Source: Castor canadensis (taxonomy: Eukaryota > Chordata > Mammalia > Rodentia > Castoridae). From it: DNA of 64,000 bases. A program made the translations under genes and the position numbers. This document shows positions 38,321 to 51,189 of this stretch, in pieces. Location: positions 90,699,042 through 90,763,041 of the forward strand of contig NC_133392.1 of assembly GCF_047511655.1 (NCBI RefSeq), in the 5' to 3' direction. The notes beneath the pieces are model-generated. The model was not told where the DNA came from, did not search any database, and saw nothing but the letters and a program-made list of their open reading frames with translations. The number at the start of each line of letters is the position of its first letter. The first letter of the stretch is position 1.

Positions 38321-38628
38321 TCAGGCAAGACGCAGTGGTTGACACCTATAATCCCAGCTACTTAGGAGGCAAAGATGGGGAGGATCACAGTTTGAAGCCA
38401 GCCTCTGCAAAAAGACCCTCCCAGCAAAAATGCTGGGCTTGGTAGTGTGCACCTGTCATCCCAGCTACACAGGAGCGATAAGTAGGTGGTCCAGGTTGGC
38501 TGGGGCAAAAAATGTGAGATCCTACCTGAAAAATAACTAAAGCAACAAGTGCTGGGGGTGGGTGTCAAGTGGTAGAAAACCTGTCTAGTAAAAGCAAGGC
38601 CCTAAATTTAGTACTGCCAAAAAAAATT
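38321..38628 (+). repeat. B1-B1-ID composite SINE
   Basis: Two B1-like units (ACACCTATAATCCCAGCTAC; GTGCACCTGTCATCCCAGCT) and a decayed ID-like unit ending in A-rich DNA. Confidence 0.85.
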
Positions 38629-38937
38629 TGAATTCAGTCTGTTTATCCTGCATACCAGAAGCCAATTTTTGAAAAATTTACAAAATTTAGGAAAGTGGAT
38701 CAAGTGTATTAAAATTTGTAACAGTTACTAAAAGTGCTTTTACCATCCAGCCTTGTTTTGTGGGATGAGGAGTAGGACAGTATGATGGCTTTCAATGTAT
38801 TAAAGTTAAAAAAAAACAATTCTGCTCACCTTGTAGGTTTACAAATATATGAATCCCGAAACGGAAATAATTGCTAAGGCAAGAATTTCCTTTTAAGATT
38901 GAAGTTTTTAAATGTGAATAATTTGGAAGTCTGGTAT

Positions 38938-39015
38938 GAGGACTGGTAGTATGGCTCAAGTACTAGAGTGCCTGCCTGAAGGCATGGTCCCAGAGTGACA
39001 CCCAGCTAAGTACAA
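38938..39015 (+). repeat. ID-like SINE, truncated
   Basis: GACTGGTAGTATGGCTCAAG and GAGTGCCTGCCTG are seen; the B box end is degenerate. Confidence 0.55.
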
Positions 39016-41259
39016 ATGGGTTGAGTTGTGAATTGTATTCCCAAGCTCTGGGGAAACCTACAGTCCAGATGCATAGACTGGTGGAGCAGATCTAAGAAGT
39101 TAGATCTGCACAGTTTTAAAATTAGCATAAAAGCAAACCTCACACCAAAAACTTATGAAAAAACAAAAAGCCTAGCATACCACTGTCTGAAAATCTTTTT
39201 TATCTCTGCTACCTACTGGTTCAACTTGTAACTTAGATCACTTAATTTATGACAGAGAATAAGCGTTTACTAGTTCATCCCTTGTGGTACTTTGAGCTTT
39301 GCTAGGAAGAAACAAGGAAGCAAATGCCATTTTTTTTTTAGAGGGGGTGCATGTTTTCGTTTTGAAGAATGGCCACATTGAGATTATTAACTTCTCTGGG
39401 AGACATGCACCTGTACCAGTACAGACCATGGCTAGTTTTTATTTTATGAGGAAGAGGAAAAGTGCCAGTAAGAAAAAGGCACTAAATATTTTGGAATTGT
39501 CTTACCTAACCATTTATATCTCACTGGGTTTTTTCAAACTATGTCCAAAAAAATGGAAAAGAAAATGAACTTGCTAATATATTGCTTAACTATCACAGAA
39601 ATATCCCAGATTGGGAGATGGATTTTCATATTACTTTCTACATCCATCACATGAGAGAGTGAATCTTTGTCCCCTCTGAAAATGACCTGGGACATGTTTG
39701 TACAAGTGTCCATGTGAATAATGTTTTGTTGAGCGAGTAAAACTCAGTGAGGGAAGTCTTATAAAAATCCATGCACATAAGAGAAATCCTTTATCCAAGA
39801 ATCTTTGGAGAAAATCAAGTCATGATGTTTTTGATTGTTTCCTCATCATTAAGGCATCAGGCATGAATGACTTTTTTTACAGGATAATTTGCAAAAAGAA
39901 CTAAGCATATGTGGGCTATGTTTTAAAATTCAAAGTACATAGCTTTACAGGGTTTTATAGAAAACATCTTAACTCAAATCAAAAACCATTCCTGAGAATA
40001 TTGACACTGGCATTTTGCCATTAAACACTAAGACCTGGGCTTATTTGCAAATTTGCAAGTAATCTCAACCGTTGATGCTATATAGTGCTTTTGTGTTCAC
40101 AAAAGTTCTATCACATAGTTCATTTTTCAAAACCCTATAATGTGGATTTTATCATTTCCAATTAGAGAATGAGGTGCAGCAGTGTACAGTGAGATAGTCT
40201 TACTGATGAGGAAGATATGAGAAACTGCTCAGTTGGATATAATGGCTGAACATGAAGTTTTCTTTCATTGCAAACTTTAAAATAGGAATGGATTAATGTA
40301 GTTTTGGGCATGACCTACAAATAAAATGTTACCACGTGACAAAATTAGAAAGCCCAACCAGAGATATTGAAAAATGTGTTTTAACAGATATATATGATGT
40401 AAATGAACTCAGCAACTGAATGCGAGTTGCTCAATTTGAGCAAACACTGATTTAAATCCACAACTGGGTGTTAAAATTTATAATTGGAATTTCAGAGTTT
40501 GGAGTTTTGTATCTATATTTTGCTTCCCTATTTCATCCCTCCATTCAATAATAGTGTAGAAATTCCAGGCAATCCTATAAAAAGATGTTAAAACCCCTGT
40601 AATTGTTTCAGCTTTCATTAAATTCTAAAGCTTCCCTCTTAATCTCTGTGTGAAGCACTGCATTTTAATGAAGAAAGAGAGAGAAGCCCTTTATACACTG
40701 TTCAGAGAGGAGAGACATTTTGCCTGTTTATTGACTTAGAGCAAACAATGCCCGACACACAGTAGACCTTCAATAAAGCTGATAAATGTTGAAAGTAAAT
40801 GGAATTCCTCACCCTGAGCTTAGGGGTGATCCTGATTTGTCTGGGTATAATGCAGTCCCCCTGTCCGTAAATTTGTGTTTTAAATTATACAGATTAGTAA
40901 GTCTTGTTAACAATTTAAATCTGAGTCTGCCATTTTTAGGCAAAATCATCCTAAGTGATTAAAAAATAACAAAACTCTTTTCACTCTGGTTCCTTCCTGG
41001 TCCACATGGTAACCTGATTTTCTTCTCTATTCTCTCTGGCAAGCTTCTCCAACTGCTCTGAACACCAGCATAACCTGTGCTATTGTTCTCATTCTCTGCA
41101 CGGGTCCTTTGCAGTGTTAGAAAGTTCATGGCTCCCACAGCCAGTAACATTCTGATGGTTCTCTACCCTGTATGGCTTGCCAGATTGTTCTTGGGAAGCC
41201 TCAGATTTGTGTATCCAATTGTACATCTCCACTCATTGTCGTAAAGGAACCTCGAATTG
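39016..41259. other. Mostly unique intergenic DNA
   Basis: MIR-like words near 40080-40200 and an L2-like end near 40738-40800 (CACACAGTAGACCTTCAATA). The frame at 39299-39568 shows no family features. Confidence 0.45.
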
Positions 41260-41602
41260 CTGAGCAGGATGGCTCGCGACTATAATTACAGCTACTCAGG
41301 GAGGCGGAGAGTTTGGAAAGATGGACGTTCAAGGCCAGCCGGGGCAAAAAGTTAGCAACACTCTGATTTCAACCAGTAAGCTGGGCACAGTGGCATGTGC
41401 CTATCATGTCAGCTATTGGAATCTTTAATAGGAAGATCACAGCTCAGACCTACCCAGGCAAAAAATGCAAGACCCTACCTGAAAAACAACTAAAACAAGA
41501 AGGGTCCAGGATATGGCTCCAGTGATAGAACACCAACCTAGCAAGTGGAGGCCCTGAGTTCAAATCCCAGTACTGCCAAAAACAAACAAAACAAACAAAA
41601 AA
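41260..41602 (+). repeat. B1-B1-ID composite SINE
   Basis: Units start GCAGGATGGCTCGCGACTAT, AGCTGGGCACAGTGGCATGT and GGGTCCAGGATATGGCTCCA; ends CCAGTACTGCCAAAAACAAA. Confidence 0.9.
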
Positions 41603-42004
41603 CGCCCTTCATATGTTCAAAACCAAGCATATTGTGTCAAAAGCCACACCATCTCCCATATTTTCCTTCTGGGTAGTGACATCACCATCAACCTAGAATC
41701 CTAGCTTACCATCACACAGGTTCGGTCAGTACCTCCTGTGGTTCCCACCCCGTGGTCCTCAGGTCCTCATCCAGCTGTAATGGATCATTTACAATTCCCC
41801 AGATAAGCTATTTAGTTGCATAACTCTGTGTCTGCGTTTATACCATTTGCTTGGCCTGGACCTTCTCCAGCTGCCCTGTGAACCCTCTTTTCTCCAAATA
41901 TGAGTTCAAGGGTTCCCTCCTTTATGCTCTTCCTTAGTGTACTTCAGTATCTGCATATCTGCAATTGCTTTTCTGCACACTCAGGAGACCAAGACTTACC
42001 GAAT

Positions 42005-42175
42005 ACGTTATTATGCACCAGGCCTTGTCCTATGTGCTTTACCTGATTATTAACTCATCTGCCTAGACAGGCGATGACTAACAGGTGAGAAAACTGAGCT
42101 CAAGAGGGGCAGGTGGTAGAGCTGGGAAGCCCAGGCAGATTGGCTCCAGGGCACTGCCATGCTGGAGGAAAGAGG
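42005..42175 (+). repeat. MIR SINE
   Basis: TTATGCACCAGGCCTTGTCC, GTGAGAAAACTGAGCTCAAG and GGTAGAGCTGGGAAGCCCAG. Confidence 0.75.
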
Positions 42176-42270
42176 AATGCTGGAGTTAACCTACAGGTTG
42201 GTTTATTTGTGTGTGTTTGGTTCAAAGAATATCTCACCTCCTCAGAGGTACTCAAAATATAAATATTTGG

Positions 42271-42371
42271 GGCTGATACAGTGGCTCAAACAGTACAGTG
42301 CCTGCCTAGCTAGCGTGAGGCCCTGAGTTCAAACCCCAGTACTGCCAAAAAAAAGAGAAAAAATGAAAAAG
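42271..42371 (+). mobile_element. ID-like SINE with 15-bp perfect target-site duplication
   Basis: AATATAAATATTTGG occurs at 42256-42270 and 42372-42386 and brackets the element. The unit has GGCTCAAACAGTACAGTGCC and GAGTTCAAACCCCAGTACTG with an A-rich tail. Confidence 0.92.
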
Positions 42372-42619
42372 AATATAAATATTTGGAAAATTAATGAATC
42401 CAAAGCCAGGTCACTAACCAGAGGAAGAGCACTAGTTTAATACACCAGAAAAATCTTCCAGATGGATTAGGTTTCTAAAAAGTCAGTAGGTAAATATTTT
42501 AGAAAGATTAATACATATGTCCAGTACTTAGTTATCACTTACTTGAAGCATCTTTAATCAACAATCTTAAAATATTGTAGTTGGGCTGAAATGTGTTTTC
42601 CTCCCTCCAAAAAGTATTT

Positions 42620-42702
42620 TTCCATAGTTGGAAGTATAGTTCAGTGGTAAAGCACTTGTGTAGAATGTGTGAGGCCCTGGGTTCTACCCTAGCACCACAG
42701 AA
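42620..42702 (+). repeat. ID-like SINE
   Basis: TATAGTTCAGTGGTAAAGCA and GGCCCTGGGTTCTACCCTAG: closer to the classic rodent ID form. The short repeat AAAGTATTT lies on both sides. Confidence 0.85.
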
Positions 42703-44629
42703 AGTATTTATAGTCACCATTTCACTTCTTTTTCAAAGTCAACAGTTTCTTAAAGCAAAGTAAGAGCCTTAAGCCACAAACTTTTCCTTAGATTTCATTA
42801 GCTCTCCTTTAGCATTTCAAATTATGGCTTGAGTTTAGTCATAGCACCTGGGCACAGGAAGGCATCTGGGGTTCTCCTGCACAGTCTGAACAACTAGAAC
42901 TGTCTTCAGTGTTGATCTTGACCTCACTTTTCTAGGCTCTCAGACAAGCCCACAAAATGACAGGCTTACAAACTGAACTGGACTTGAAAAGTTATTTCCT
43001 GTGTTCCCTGAGTCTGGAACCCCTTTTTCTTTTCCCTGTGTTTACTAGTTTCTGAAAAAGGAAACGAAACAGAGAATTTGATGCATATCATTGAAATAAA
43101 AGTATAGCTGTTTGCCTGGTATAATTACCTGTCTCCATTTCTAAATGGGACCCAAATCCTAGTAAACTTTTCTGGTGCCATGGGGAGTGTGCATTAACAT
43201 TTTAAATTTAGAATTCCTGAGAGCCACTGCAATGAAATAACAAAACAATCACTTCTAGTTAAGGAGGGGAGCGAGCCATCTCAGAAGTAACTCCTTGGCT
43301 GCTCAAATACTGAGGGGTTTAAGACCCTGTGGGTATTTTTTTGGCTAGCTTTCACTTTGGACGCACACAAACACACACCTATGGCCTGAAGCCTTAACAC
43401 TCAGTAGAAACTTTCCTCTTTCCTTCATGTTCAGCCTGGGGGCCTTTCCCTCCAGTCCTGTTCTTAGCTAGGAAAAGTGGCCTAAAAGCCTAGCAATAGA
43501 TTTTCTTCCATAACATCTGGGACCTGTGTGTCAAATCTGTAAGACATGGCTCTTTTTTTCTTTTTGAAAATATAGGCTTAATTACTTGAGCTAGCCCTGC
43601 CCTCCCTCCATACCAAACTAATTAGGGCAATTATCTGAGCCATCCATGGTTACAGATCAGTTAAAGCCTGTTATGAGGTTAACAAATGAGAGGGTTAATT
43701 TCTCTTGACTGCTCCATAGTTGGGGAAGAAAGATAATAAGCCTTTATATTTGTCGGGTGCTTTGAGTTTTCAAACTCTCTTCTCTACATCCAGCTGCCAC
43801 CCGGGAGAAGGGCTTACTTTGGGGTTCCAGACTGTCTGGAACCCTGAGGTAAGTGATTTAATTCCAAACCGAAGTGCTGGAATTTACTACCACATGAGAC
43901 AAGGCTCCCCAGCCTTGCTACTTGCTTCAAGGTGGAAAACAGATTTTGGTGCCTTTAAAAGTAATAGAATTTCTAGGTAGAAGCCTCTGGCACCAACTTA
44001 GAGATGCTGACTTAAAACTGTAGACAGTAAAATGCTTTTTCTAGATAATTTGGCCAGCATCCTGTGTTTTTTGAACCAACTTAGAAGTTTCTGAATTCAT
44101 TCAAGCTCTGGCTAATTTTGAGTTGCCTAGGTTTTTCTATTCTTTTTCCACTTCGGTTTCTGTTGTAACTCTAGGAAGGCTATCCCATGTCCATCTTGCT
44201 GGTAGCTCAACCAGGGTTCCTCATTTACTCTTTTGCCCTGGAGGCTTATTTTAGATCACACAGCCTGGCACTGAATTTTGTTAAAGCCCAGGAGAGTAAT
44301 TGACGGAGAATTAGGTTTTCTTGTCATTACTGTGACTTTAATTTTTCCAACAGTAATTGTGGAAATTTGGTAAATAGTGATGGAGAAAAGATATAATTGC
44401 CTCACAGAAATATCAAAAGGTAGGAAAATGATCTATATGTCTCAGAAGCACACACACAAAAATCTGCAAATGATTTTTTTTCTACAAATATATTTAGCCT
44501 TTTTAAGGACAGGAACAACATTTCCACAGAAAATTCAAGCTCATTATGTTTAAGTCACATTGCTTCAATTAATTCTTATCACACCACCGTTAAAGATAAA
44601 TTCTTTATAATATTCATAAAGTTTCTGGA
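42703..44629. other. Unique, repeat-poor intergenic DNA
   Basis: About 1.9 kb without a recognised repeat. AT-rich homeobox-like words (CTAATTAGGGCAATTA near 43617) occur. Candidate regulatory DNA by inference. The frame at 43720-43980 has no gene features. Confidence 0.45.
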
Positions 44630-44850
44630 GCTGGGCACCAGTGGATCACACCTGTAATCCTAGCTAGTCAGGAGGCAGAGATTAGGAGGATCACAGTTTG
44701 AGGCCAGCAGAGGCCAATAGTTCATAAGAACCTATCTCAAAGATATCCAACACAAAGAAAGGATCTGAGGAGTGGTTCAAGTGGTAGGGTGCCTGCCTAG
44801 CAAGCATGAGGCCCTGACTTCAAATGCCACTACTGCCAAAAAAAACCAAA
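44630..44850 (+). repeat. B1-ID composite SINE
   Basis: GCTGGGCACCAGTGGATCAC begins the B1-like half; AGTGGTTCAAGTGGTAGGGT and GCCACTACTGCC mark the ID-like half. Confidence 0.9.
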
Positions 44851-46789
44851 AAGTTTTTCTGGTATGAAAAGGATGCATTCTTACTATAGAAGTTCTAGGA
44901 AGAAAGAAAATAGAAATTATTAGAGAAATCTGTTTTTTTAGCATGCAGTATTTTCTTAGAATATTTCTTATGTGTGTATTCTGGACAAGATAGATAGTCA
45001 ATATTGCTTCACATTTCACATTATCAGTACCATAGAACTGTTCAACAAACCTCATTTTAAAGATTTGTTCAACTTTATTGAATCATAATTTATTTAACCA
45101 ACCATTTATCTGTTGGGCATTAAAATTGTTTCCAAAATTTTCTTTGGTCATAGTGTTTAATTATAGAATGCTTTTTTAAGATTCCAAAATGAAATCATAT
45201 AAAGTTAAAGTTCGTCTAGTTTGCTTGAATCCTTCTCCTAACTTCTCGAGGCCACGTTTAAATAAGAGCTTTCCAAATTTTTGTGCATTTCACTGAAGTT
45301 CTAAATGTCAAGCCTCATGCCAGAAGCATTTCTAGCATGTCCTCTTTTTAGCTGCTCTCAAAAGCCACATTTCTTTTTTACTCTGCTCCAAAAAGCTACT
45401 CACCAGGGCTCAAATTGAAAACATGTTGTTGTTTTTTTCTTCACCCATAGGAATTTATGGCAAAGACAAATTTAGAGGCAAAAAGACTAGGGAATAAAAA
45501 TAAGTAGACTACGCCTTTCCCCCCTCTCTTCTGTATTATTGAAAATAATGATTGCAATTAGCAGAGATAGACCTTAGGTGGAGCCAAAGGCTACTGAAGA
45601 AATACCCACAGAGGCATGGGTAGGCCAGATCTCTTGATAGCCCTTAGTAGCTGGCTTGTTCACCCAGAGCTGGCCAGCAAAGAAGCCAACATCTCTTCCT
45701 TAAAAACAAAGAAAGAAAGAAAATGCCAGTTTTTTATGGCTTGTGCAATTGGGGGAATTCCACAGCTGGCGCTCCTGCTAAAGTACCACAGAGAGTTAAA
45801 CAGCAGAGGCTCCAGAAGAGCTCTAGGGAGAAGTAACCGCTCATCTTGTCACTTAATCACGTGCATTGCTCCTCCCTGCAGCCCATACCTTATCTTCCTA
45901 ACTAGCTTGGGGCTGCCGTGAGTGCAGGAGAGCCTTGCATTTCTTATGGGAGCAATCTCAGCGACCAAGCACAAAGCAATAACACTAGGAATTGTTCAAT
46001 AAGTAATTGAGCACATCTAACAGCAAATGCATTTCAGGTCTTTTCCTGCCAGCCTATTTGTAATGGGGGACTGAGCAAGCCAGTCAAGGAAAAGAGACCT
46101 AGTAAAGAGAAGTTTACCAATGTTATTTTCCTGGCCTCGCCCTGCAGGAAGCTAATCAAGTGTGAATTGGGATTCCTCTGCCTCAGTTTATCCAACTAAT
46201 TAGCCGAATCCCTCCCCTCCTGTATTATTAGGGACAAGTTAGAAAATAGGCATTTTTGTTTACAAATGAAACCAGTTCTCAGGATTGATAACTGATTAGG
46301 TAAAAGTCAAGCCAACAGCTAACTCTGCCCTACCAGTGTTTCTCAAAGTGTGTTCCAAAGAAACTACTTGCAGATGTCCTGGGAAAAAAGGGTTCCATTG
46401 GTATAATCTACAATTCTTCTTCCTAGTGATTCATCATAGACATGGATCATTTTAAAGGCTCTGAGGAGTCAGTCAGTAATGAAGTCTGTTTGCCTCCTTG
46501 GCCCCAACTTGGTAAATGTGTGCAACCAGTGCTGGTATATGGAATGACAGTACTCTCTTGGGTCCACACTGATAGGGGTGTGCAGCTAATCATTGATTAT
46601 TCAAAGGGTTAGTGTCTTAAGCAAGTCTATTTGCCAAATTATTTTTCACCGTAGTTGTTGAATCAAAAGATATTTTTAAGAGAAATGAAAATTAAAGCTA
46701 TTTCCCATTAACTTGATTAGGAAACTTCCATTTGACAACACACTCTCTCTTAGTAAGGCCACAGGGATACAGCATGCTCTTACAATGCA
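44851..46789. other. Mostly unique intergenic DNA
   Basis: Possible old L1 piece near 45060-45200. The stretch 46030-46300 is repeat-free with CCAACTAATTAGCCGAATCC; may be conserved. No gene is seen; the frame at 45616-45921 lacks family features. Confidence 0.45.
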
Positions 46790-47380
46790 GGTAGGAAGAC
46801 AAAATGATTCTGCTCCTGTGGAGAGCAATTTGGCAATATCTTCAGAAATTACAAATATATTTACCTTTTGACCCAGCAATCCTAATTCTAGGAATTTATC
46901 CTGTGTATGTACTTATCATATATGTACATATGATACAGGTAGAAGAACATTTATTGAAACATTATTTATAGTAGCAAAATACTGGAAGTAATTCAAGTGT
47001 CATAGAGGACTTGTTAAATAGCTGTGGTACATTCACACAATGGAATGTGTGAGAAAAAATAAGGAAAACAGTCTCTCCAGATAGATAGGGAAAGATATCC
47101 AGAAAATACTATAAAATGAAAAGGAAATTTCAGAACTGGGTGTATACCTCAGGTAGAGTGTTTGCCTACCATGTGCAAGGCCCTGGTTTGATCCCCAACA
47201 CTCTCTGGAGGTGGGAGGGGGAAGGAAATTGCAGAAAAAAAATATATATACTATGTACTTTTTGTGTAAAAGGGGGAGGATAACATAGATATATTTGTGT
47301 TTGTATAAAGAAATACTGTAACAATATAAGAAACCAATAAAAGTAGCTACTTAAAAAGGGGAGGAAGAGAGTTTAAGGTA
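46790..47380 (+). repeat. L1M 3' UTR fragment, split by an ID-like SINE
   Basis: GGAGAGCAATTTGGCAATAT, TTTTGACCCAGCAATCCTAA and CACAATGGAATGTGTGAG are old L1 words. The SINE at about 47136-47222 is flanked by GGAAATTTCAGAA / GGAAATTGCAGAA. Confidence 0.8.
47136..47222 (+). repeat. ID-like SINE inside L1M
   Basis: GGGTGTATACCTCAGGTAGA and CAAGGCCCTGGTTTGATCCC. Confidence 0.85.
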
Positions 47381-47435
47381 GACAATATCTGTATTGATTA
47401 CCTTAGCAAACAGTAAACGTTAAGAAATCCCCCAC

Positions 47436-47499
47436 CTGGCAGCAAGTGTGAGATGCTGAGTTCAAACCCCTGTACCAAAAAAAAAAAAAAAAAAAAACT
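47436..47499 (+). repeat. ID-like SINE, 3' half
   Basis: GAGTTCAAACCCCTGTACC with a long poly-A. Confidence 0.8.
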
Positions 47500-47759
47500 T
47501 CCAACCTTTCTTTATGCTGGGGCTCCCTTATTTATCTGCCCCCTGTCCCTTTTTTTTTTTTTAACAACATTCCTCAATAATGGAGTTTTATGTATTGCAG
47601 TAGCCAGAATAAAATCATCTCATTAATTGTTCAGTGCATTTTCACAGCAGGAATAGGAATAAAGAAATGTGAGGCCTCTCTGTGCACACCTTTGATTTCA
47701 TTTTAATTTTTAAATCTTGTGACTTCGATACCTACTTTTTAAAATTACATTCATTAAAC

Positions 47760-47876
47760 TTTTTGTGTTTGAAACAGGTTTTATTATGTAGCCCAGGCTA
47801 GCCTCAAACACTCAATTATCCTTCTTCAGTCTCCTGAGTTCTGAAATTATAAGCATGCATCACTACACCCAGTTTA
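47760..47876 (-). repeat. B1-like SINE, reversed
   Basis: TTATGTAGCCCAGGCTAGCC and AAGCATGCATCACTACACCC. Confidence 0.85.
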
Positions 47877-48099
47877 GGGAAAGATTTTTCTGATTAATTA
47901 ATGACTAAATACAGAATCCCAGTTTACTGTTTCAAGATAGAAGCACTGATTTTCTACTGACTGATGAGGTGCTAGCACACTGAAAAAGGTTTTTCTTCCT
48001 CAAAAGTACATATATAATGAAAGAAAATGGTGAGAAAAAAAAATGAAAAAACAAAATAACAAAAAACAGGGAAAAGACAAGAAGCAGTCCTGTCCTCTG

Positions 48100-48425
48100 A
48101 TGTTGTGGTTTATCTCTTAGATGTCCCCCAAAGGCCCTGTGTTAAAGGTCTTGTTCCCAGCCTTTGTACTATTTGGAGGTGGGGAACCTTTAGAAGGTGG
48201 GGGCTGGTAGAAAGAAGTTAGATCATTAGAGGTGTGCCATTAAAGGAGACATTGGGACCTAGGCCCTTTCTGTCTTTGTTTGCTTTCTAGCCACCATAAA
48301 GTGATCAGCTTTGCTCCACCACAGGCTCAAAGTGACCCTAGGCTAAAACCTCTGGTATGATGAGCCAAAATAAATCTTTCCTCCCTCAAGTTAATTTTCT
48401 TGGGTATTTTATCATAATAACAGAA
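48100..48425 (+). repeat. MaLR-type LTR
   Basis: TTATCTCTTAGATGTCCCCC near the start, GAGCCAAAATAAATCTTTCC and GGGTATTTTATCATAATAAC near the end: the rodent MaLR solo-LTR style. Confidence 0.7.
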
Positions 48426-48498
48426 AGCTAGCAGAGATGTGTATAGTTTTTAACTTGTAGCTGATAAAACTCCCTACTTCCAGCCCATAATCTCTCTC

Positions 48499-48692
48499 TT
48501 TTTTTTTTTTTTTGTGGTACTGGGGCTTGAACTCAGGGCCTTCACCTTGAGCCACTCCACCAGCCCTTTTTTGTGAAGGTTTTTTTGAGATAGGGTCTTG
48601 TGAACTATTTGCCCAGCCTAGCTTTGAACCTTGATCCTCCTGATCTCTGCCTCCTGGGTAGGATTACAGGCATGAGCCACTGGCACCCAGCT
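48499..48692 (-). repeat. B1-ID composite SINE, reversed
   Basis: GTGGTACTGGGGCTTGAACT then TTGAGATAGGGTCTTGTGAA and GGATTACAGGCATGAGCCAC. The open frames on both strands here are SINE-derived. Confidence 0.9.
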
Positions 48693-50175
48693 TGTCCTCT
48701 TACTGTAAAAGCAGAAGAATATAATGTTCTCTTTTCTCTTTCTCTTCTTATATTCATTAATGTTTTGGGAAACAGAGCCTCCATATACCTCCTGAAGGCT
48801 ATCTTCCCCTTTCTTGCTGGCTGTAGCTGGGACATGGTGGCCTCACTTTGATGAGAAGCCTTAGAAGATGGCTCAGAAATACACTGAAAGGAGCCGGAGT
48901 CCCAGAATGACTCTGACAAGCAAATCTGTGCTGAGGATGTGAATCATTCACATTGAGACTCTGATATGTAGGAAAAGGAAACTTATTTTCTAAGCCACTG
49001 TATGGCTTACCTGTTTCCTACCAAACAGTTCTTCTCAAGAAAGTAGAAAGAGTTGTACTAGATAATCTCTAAGAAGCTTTTTAGTACTGACATGAATCAA
49101 AACATAATTTTGCCACTGTAGATGGGTATTGAGGCTTTGAATCTCAGTTTTGTTTAGGGCATGCCACTGACCACAGCTGTGATGCATTTGTAGTCTTGCC
49201 ATAGTGAAGGCCTGGGCGTGGAGTTCAGCCATCCTGAGTCCTTATGACCCGTGATTTCCACCAACAGCTTAAGCTATCTGAGCCACATTTCCTTAGCTAT
49301 AAAATTCAGATAACACTGGCAGCTATTTCACAACATGAGATAGTCAAGATGTTCTTTTTTTTTTCCTTTGTCTTCCCTTTGTGTGACTCTCAGAAGTTCT
49401 TAACTAATAAGTCAACAAATTACAGTTTTTAAAATCATTGTTAATGTGTTGTGATCTTTATTAAGAATATAAAGCCCAACTATAAATTGTATGGTTGGCC
49501 TTTATTCAAATTCTCAGCCTTCCCTGAGTTCAAACCCCAGTGCCACCAAATTCTCACCTTAAAGAATCAATGGACAGGAAAATAGTCACAAAAATGGAAA
49601 TCACAGTGGAGATTGCATGAATGGATATGGTGTATACCTGTACCCTTTGCTTACGTCTGGTTGTCCTCTCTGCTGGGAATATGGGAGAACCATGCTTCTC
49701 AACCCCTTTGCGGTAGGCCAGGCTCACGACTAGTTCTCAACAGGGGGACATCAGTTAAAGTAATATATATGACATCTCGCACAAGGCATTTCAGAGTGGA
49801 TTCTAATTCTCCCTGACCCTCTTCCCCTGAAGCCACTGGGAGTCTCTCGAGCTGGGTCCTTGAGTGACTACATGCAGAACATTGGTCATGTGGAATGAGA
49901 AGTAAACTTCTGTTGTATTGACATTCACTATTATATTCTCTGGCTTTTTCTAAGTAATGGGCAAGTTACCATAATATCCAGAATGAATAAACCTTAGAGT
50001 TCACTGAAAGGCCATACTGCCCACTGTCTCTTTATTGTGATGGGCCATTGTTAGATGTGTCCATGACAAAATTCAGAAGAAGAATTCCAGTAATCTCACT
50101 TATTTGAGATTTAGATTATGTTAAATATGCCTTAAGAGTTTCATATATATACACAGTCATTTAATCCTTTGTTTA
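48693..50175. other. Intergenic DNA with possible old LTR pieces
   Basis: 48830-49020 and 49610-49970 end like old mammalian LTRs (TTTCTAAGCCACTG; GAAGTAAACTTCTGTTGT). A short ID B-box scrap is at 49526-49550. Confidence 0.35.
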
Positions 50176-50307
50176 ATTTTTTTTTGTTTATTTTTGTTTT
50201 TTTGAGGCAGGGTCTCACTGTGTGGCCCAGAATTTCCTCAAAGTCTTGATCCTCTGGGCTCAGTCTCCAACAATGCTGTGATTTCAGGCATGTGGCAGAA
50301 TACCTGG
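50176..50307 (-). repeat. B1-like SINE, reversed
   Basis: TTGAGGCAGGGTCTCACTGT and GATTTCAGGCATGTGGCAGA. Confidence 0.85.
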
Positions 50308-50521
50308 TTTGTTAAGATTTTTATTGGAAGGCCATTAGGCTGAAATGACTCCTACACCTTGGGTTGCTACACACTCAAACTAAAGCCCAATGTAAAAAGT
50401 AAAGCAAAACATAAACCCAATCAATTAGAAACTTCTAACCTCTAAGTAAGGACTTTACATTTTAATCAATAAATATATTTTTTTATATGTTCCTTGAACA
50501 CATTATAAAACATGAAAATTT

Positions 50522-50742
50522 CAGCTGGGTGCTGGTGGCTCATGCCTGTAATCCTAGCTACTTGGGAAGCTCAGATCAAGAGAATGGTGGTTTGAGGCCA
50601 GCTCAGACAAATAGTTTGAGACTCCAATCTCCAAAATAATCAGAGCAAAATGAACTGAAAATGTGGCTCAACAGGTACAGCACCTGCTTTGGAAGCATGA
50701 AGCCTTGAGTTCAAACCCCAGTGTCACCAAAAAAAAAAGAAA
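50522..50742 (+). repeat. B1-ID composite SINE
   Basis: GCTGGTGGCTCATGCCTGTA and TTGAGTTCAAACCCCAGTGT with poly-A. Confidence 0.9.
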
Positions 50743-50839
50743 GGAAACGAAAACTTCCTCTCCCTTTCCCTCAGTGATGTGCTAATTGCTTGTGGACTCC
50801 TGTTGCACAATTTCATGAATTTTTGAATGCTCAAATACT

Positions 50840-51170
50840 TGGAAAAAAATTTTTTTTGGCTGTACTGAGGTTTAAACTCAGGTCTTCACACTTGTTAGGC
50901 AGGTACTCTACTGCTTGAGCCATGCCTCCAGCCTTTTTGCTGTAGATATTTTGGGGATACGGCCTCACTTTTTGCCCAGACCAGACCGGTCTGTGATCTT
51001 TCCATTTTATGCTTCCCACTGTTGCTGGGATGACAGGTGTGCACCACTGCACCCAGATTGTTTTCCACTGAGATGGAAGTCTCCTGTTCTTTTTGCCTGG
51101 GCTGGCTTGGAACTGGGATCTTCCACATCTCAATCTCCCAAGTAGCTAGAATTACAGGCATGAGCCACCA
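50840..51170 (-). mobile_element. B1-B1-ID composite SINE, reversed, with target-site duplication
   Basis: GCTCAAATACT lies at 50829-50839 and 51171-51181. Inside are a reversed ID unit and two reversed B1-like units. Open frames on both strands in this interval are SINE-derived. Confidence 0.9.
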
Positions 51171-51189
51171 GCTCAAATACTCTATAATT

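Noticed and set aside
43720-43980. 86-codon frame in unique DNA
   Set aside because: No domain, no splice-site support and no known gene expected here between C1orf52 and SYDE2.
50831-51176. Overlapping frames of 76-100 codons on both strands
   Set aside because: The whole interval is a reversed composite SINE with target-site duplication.
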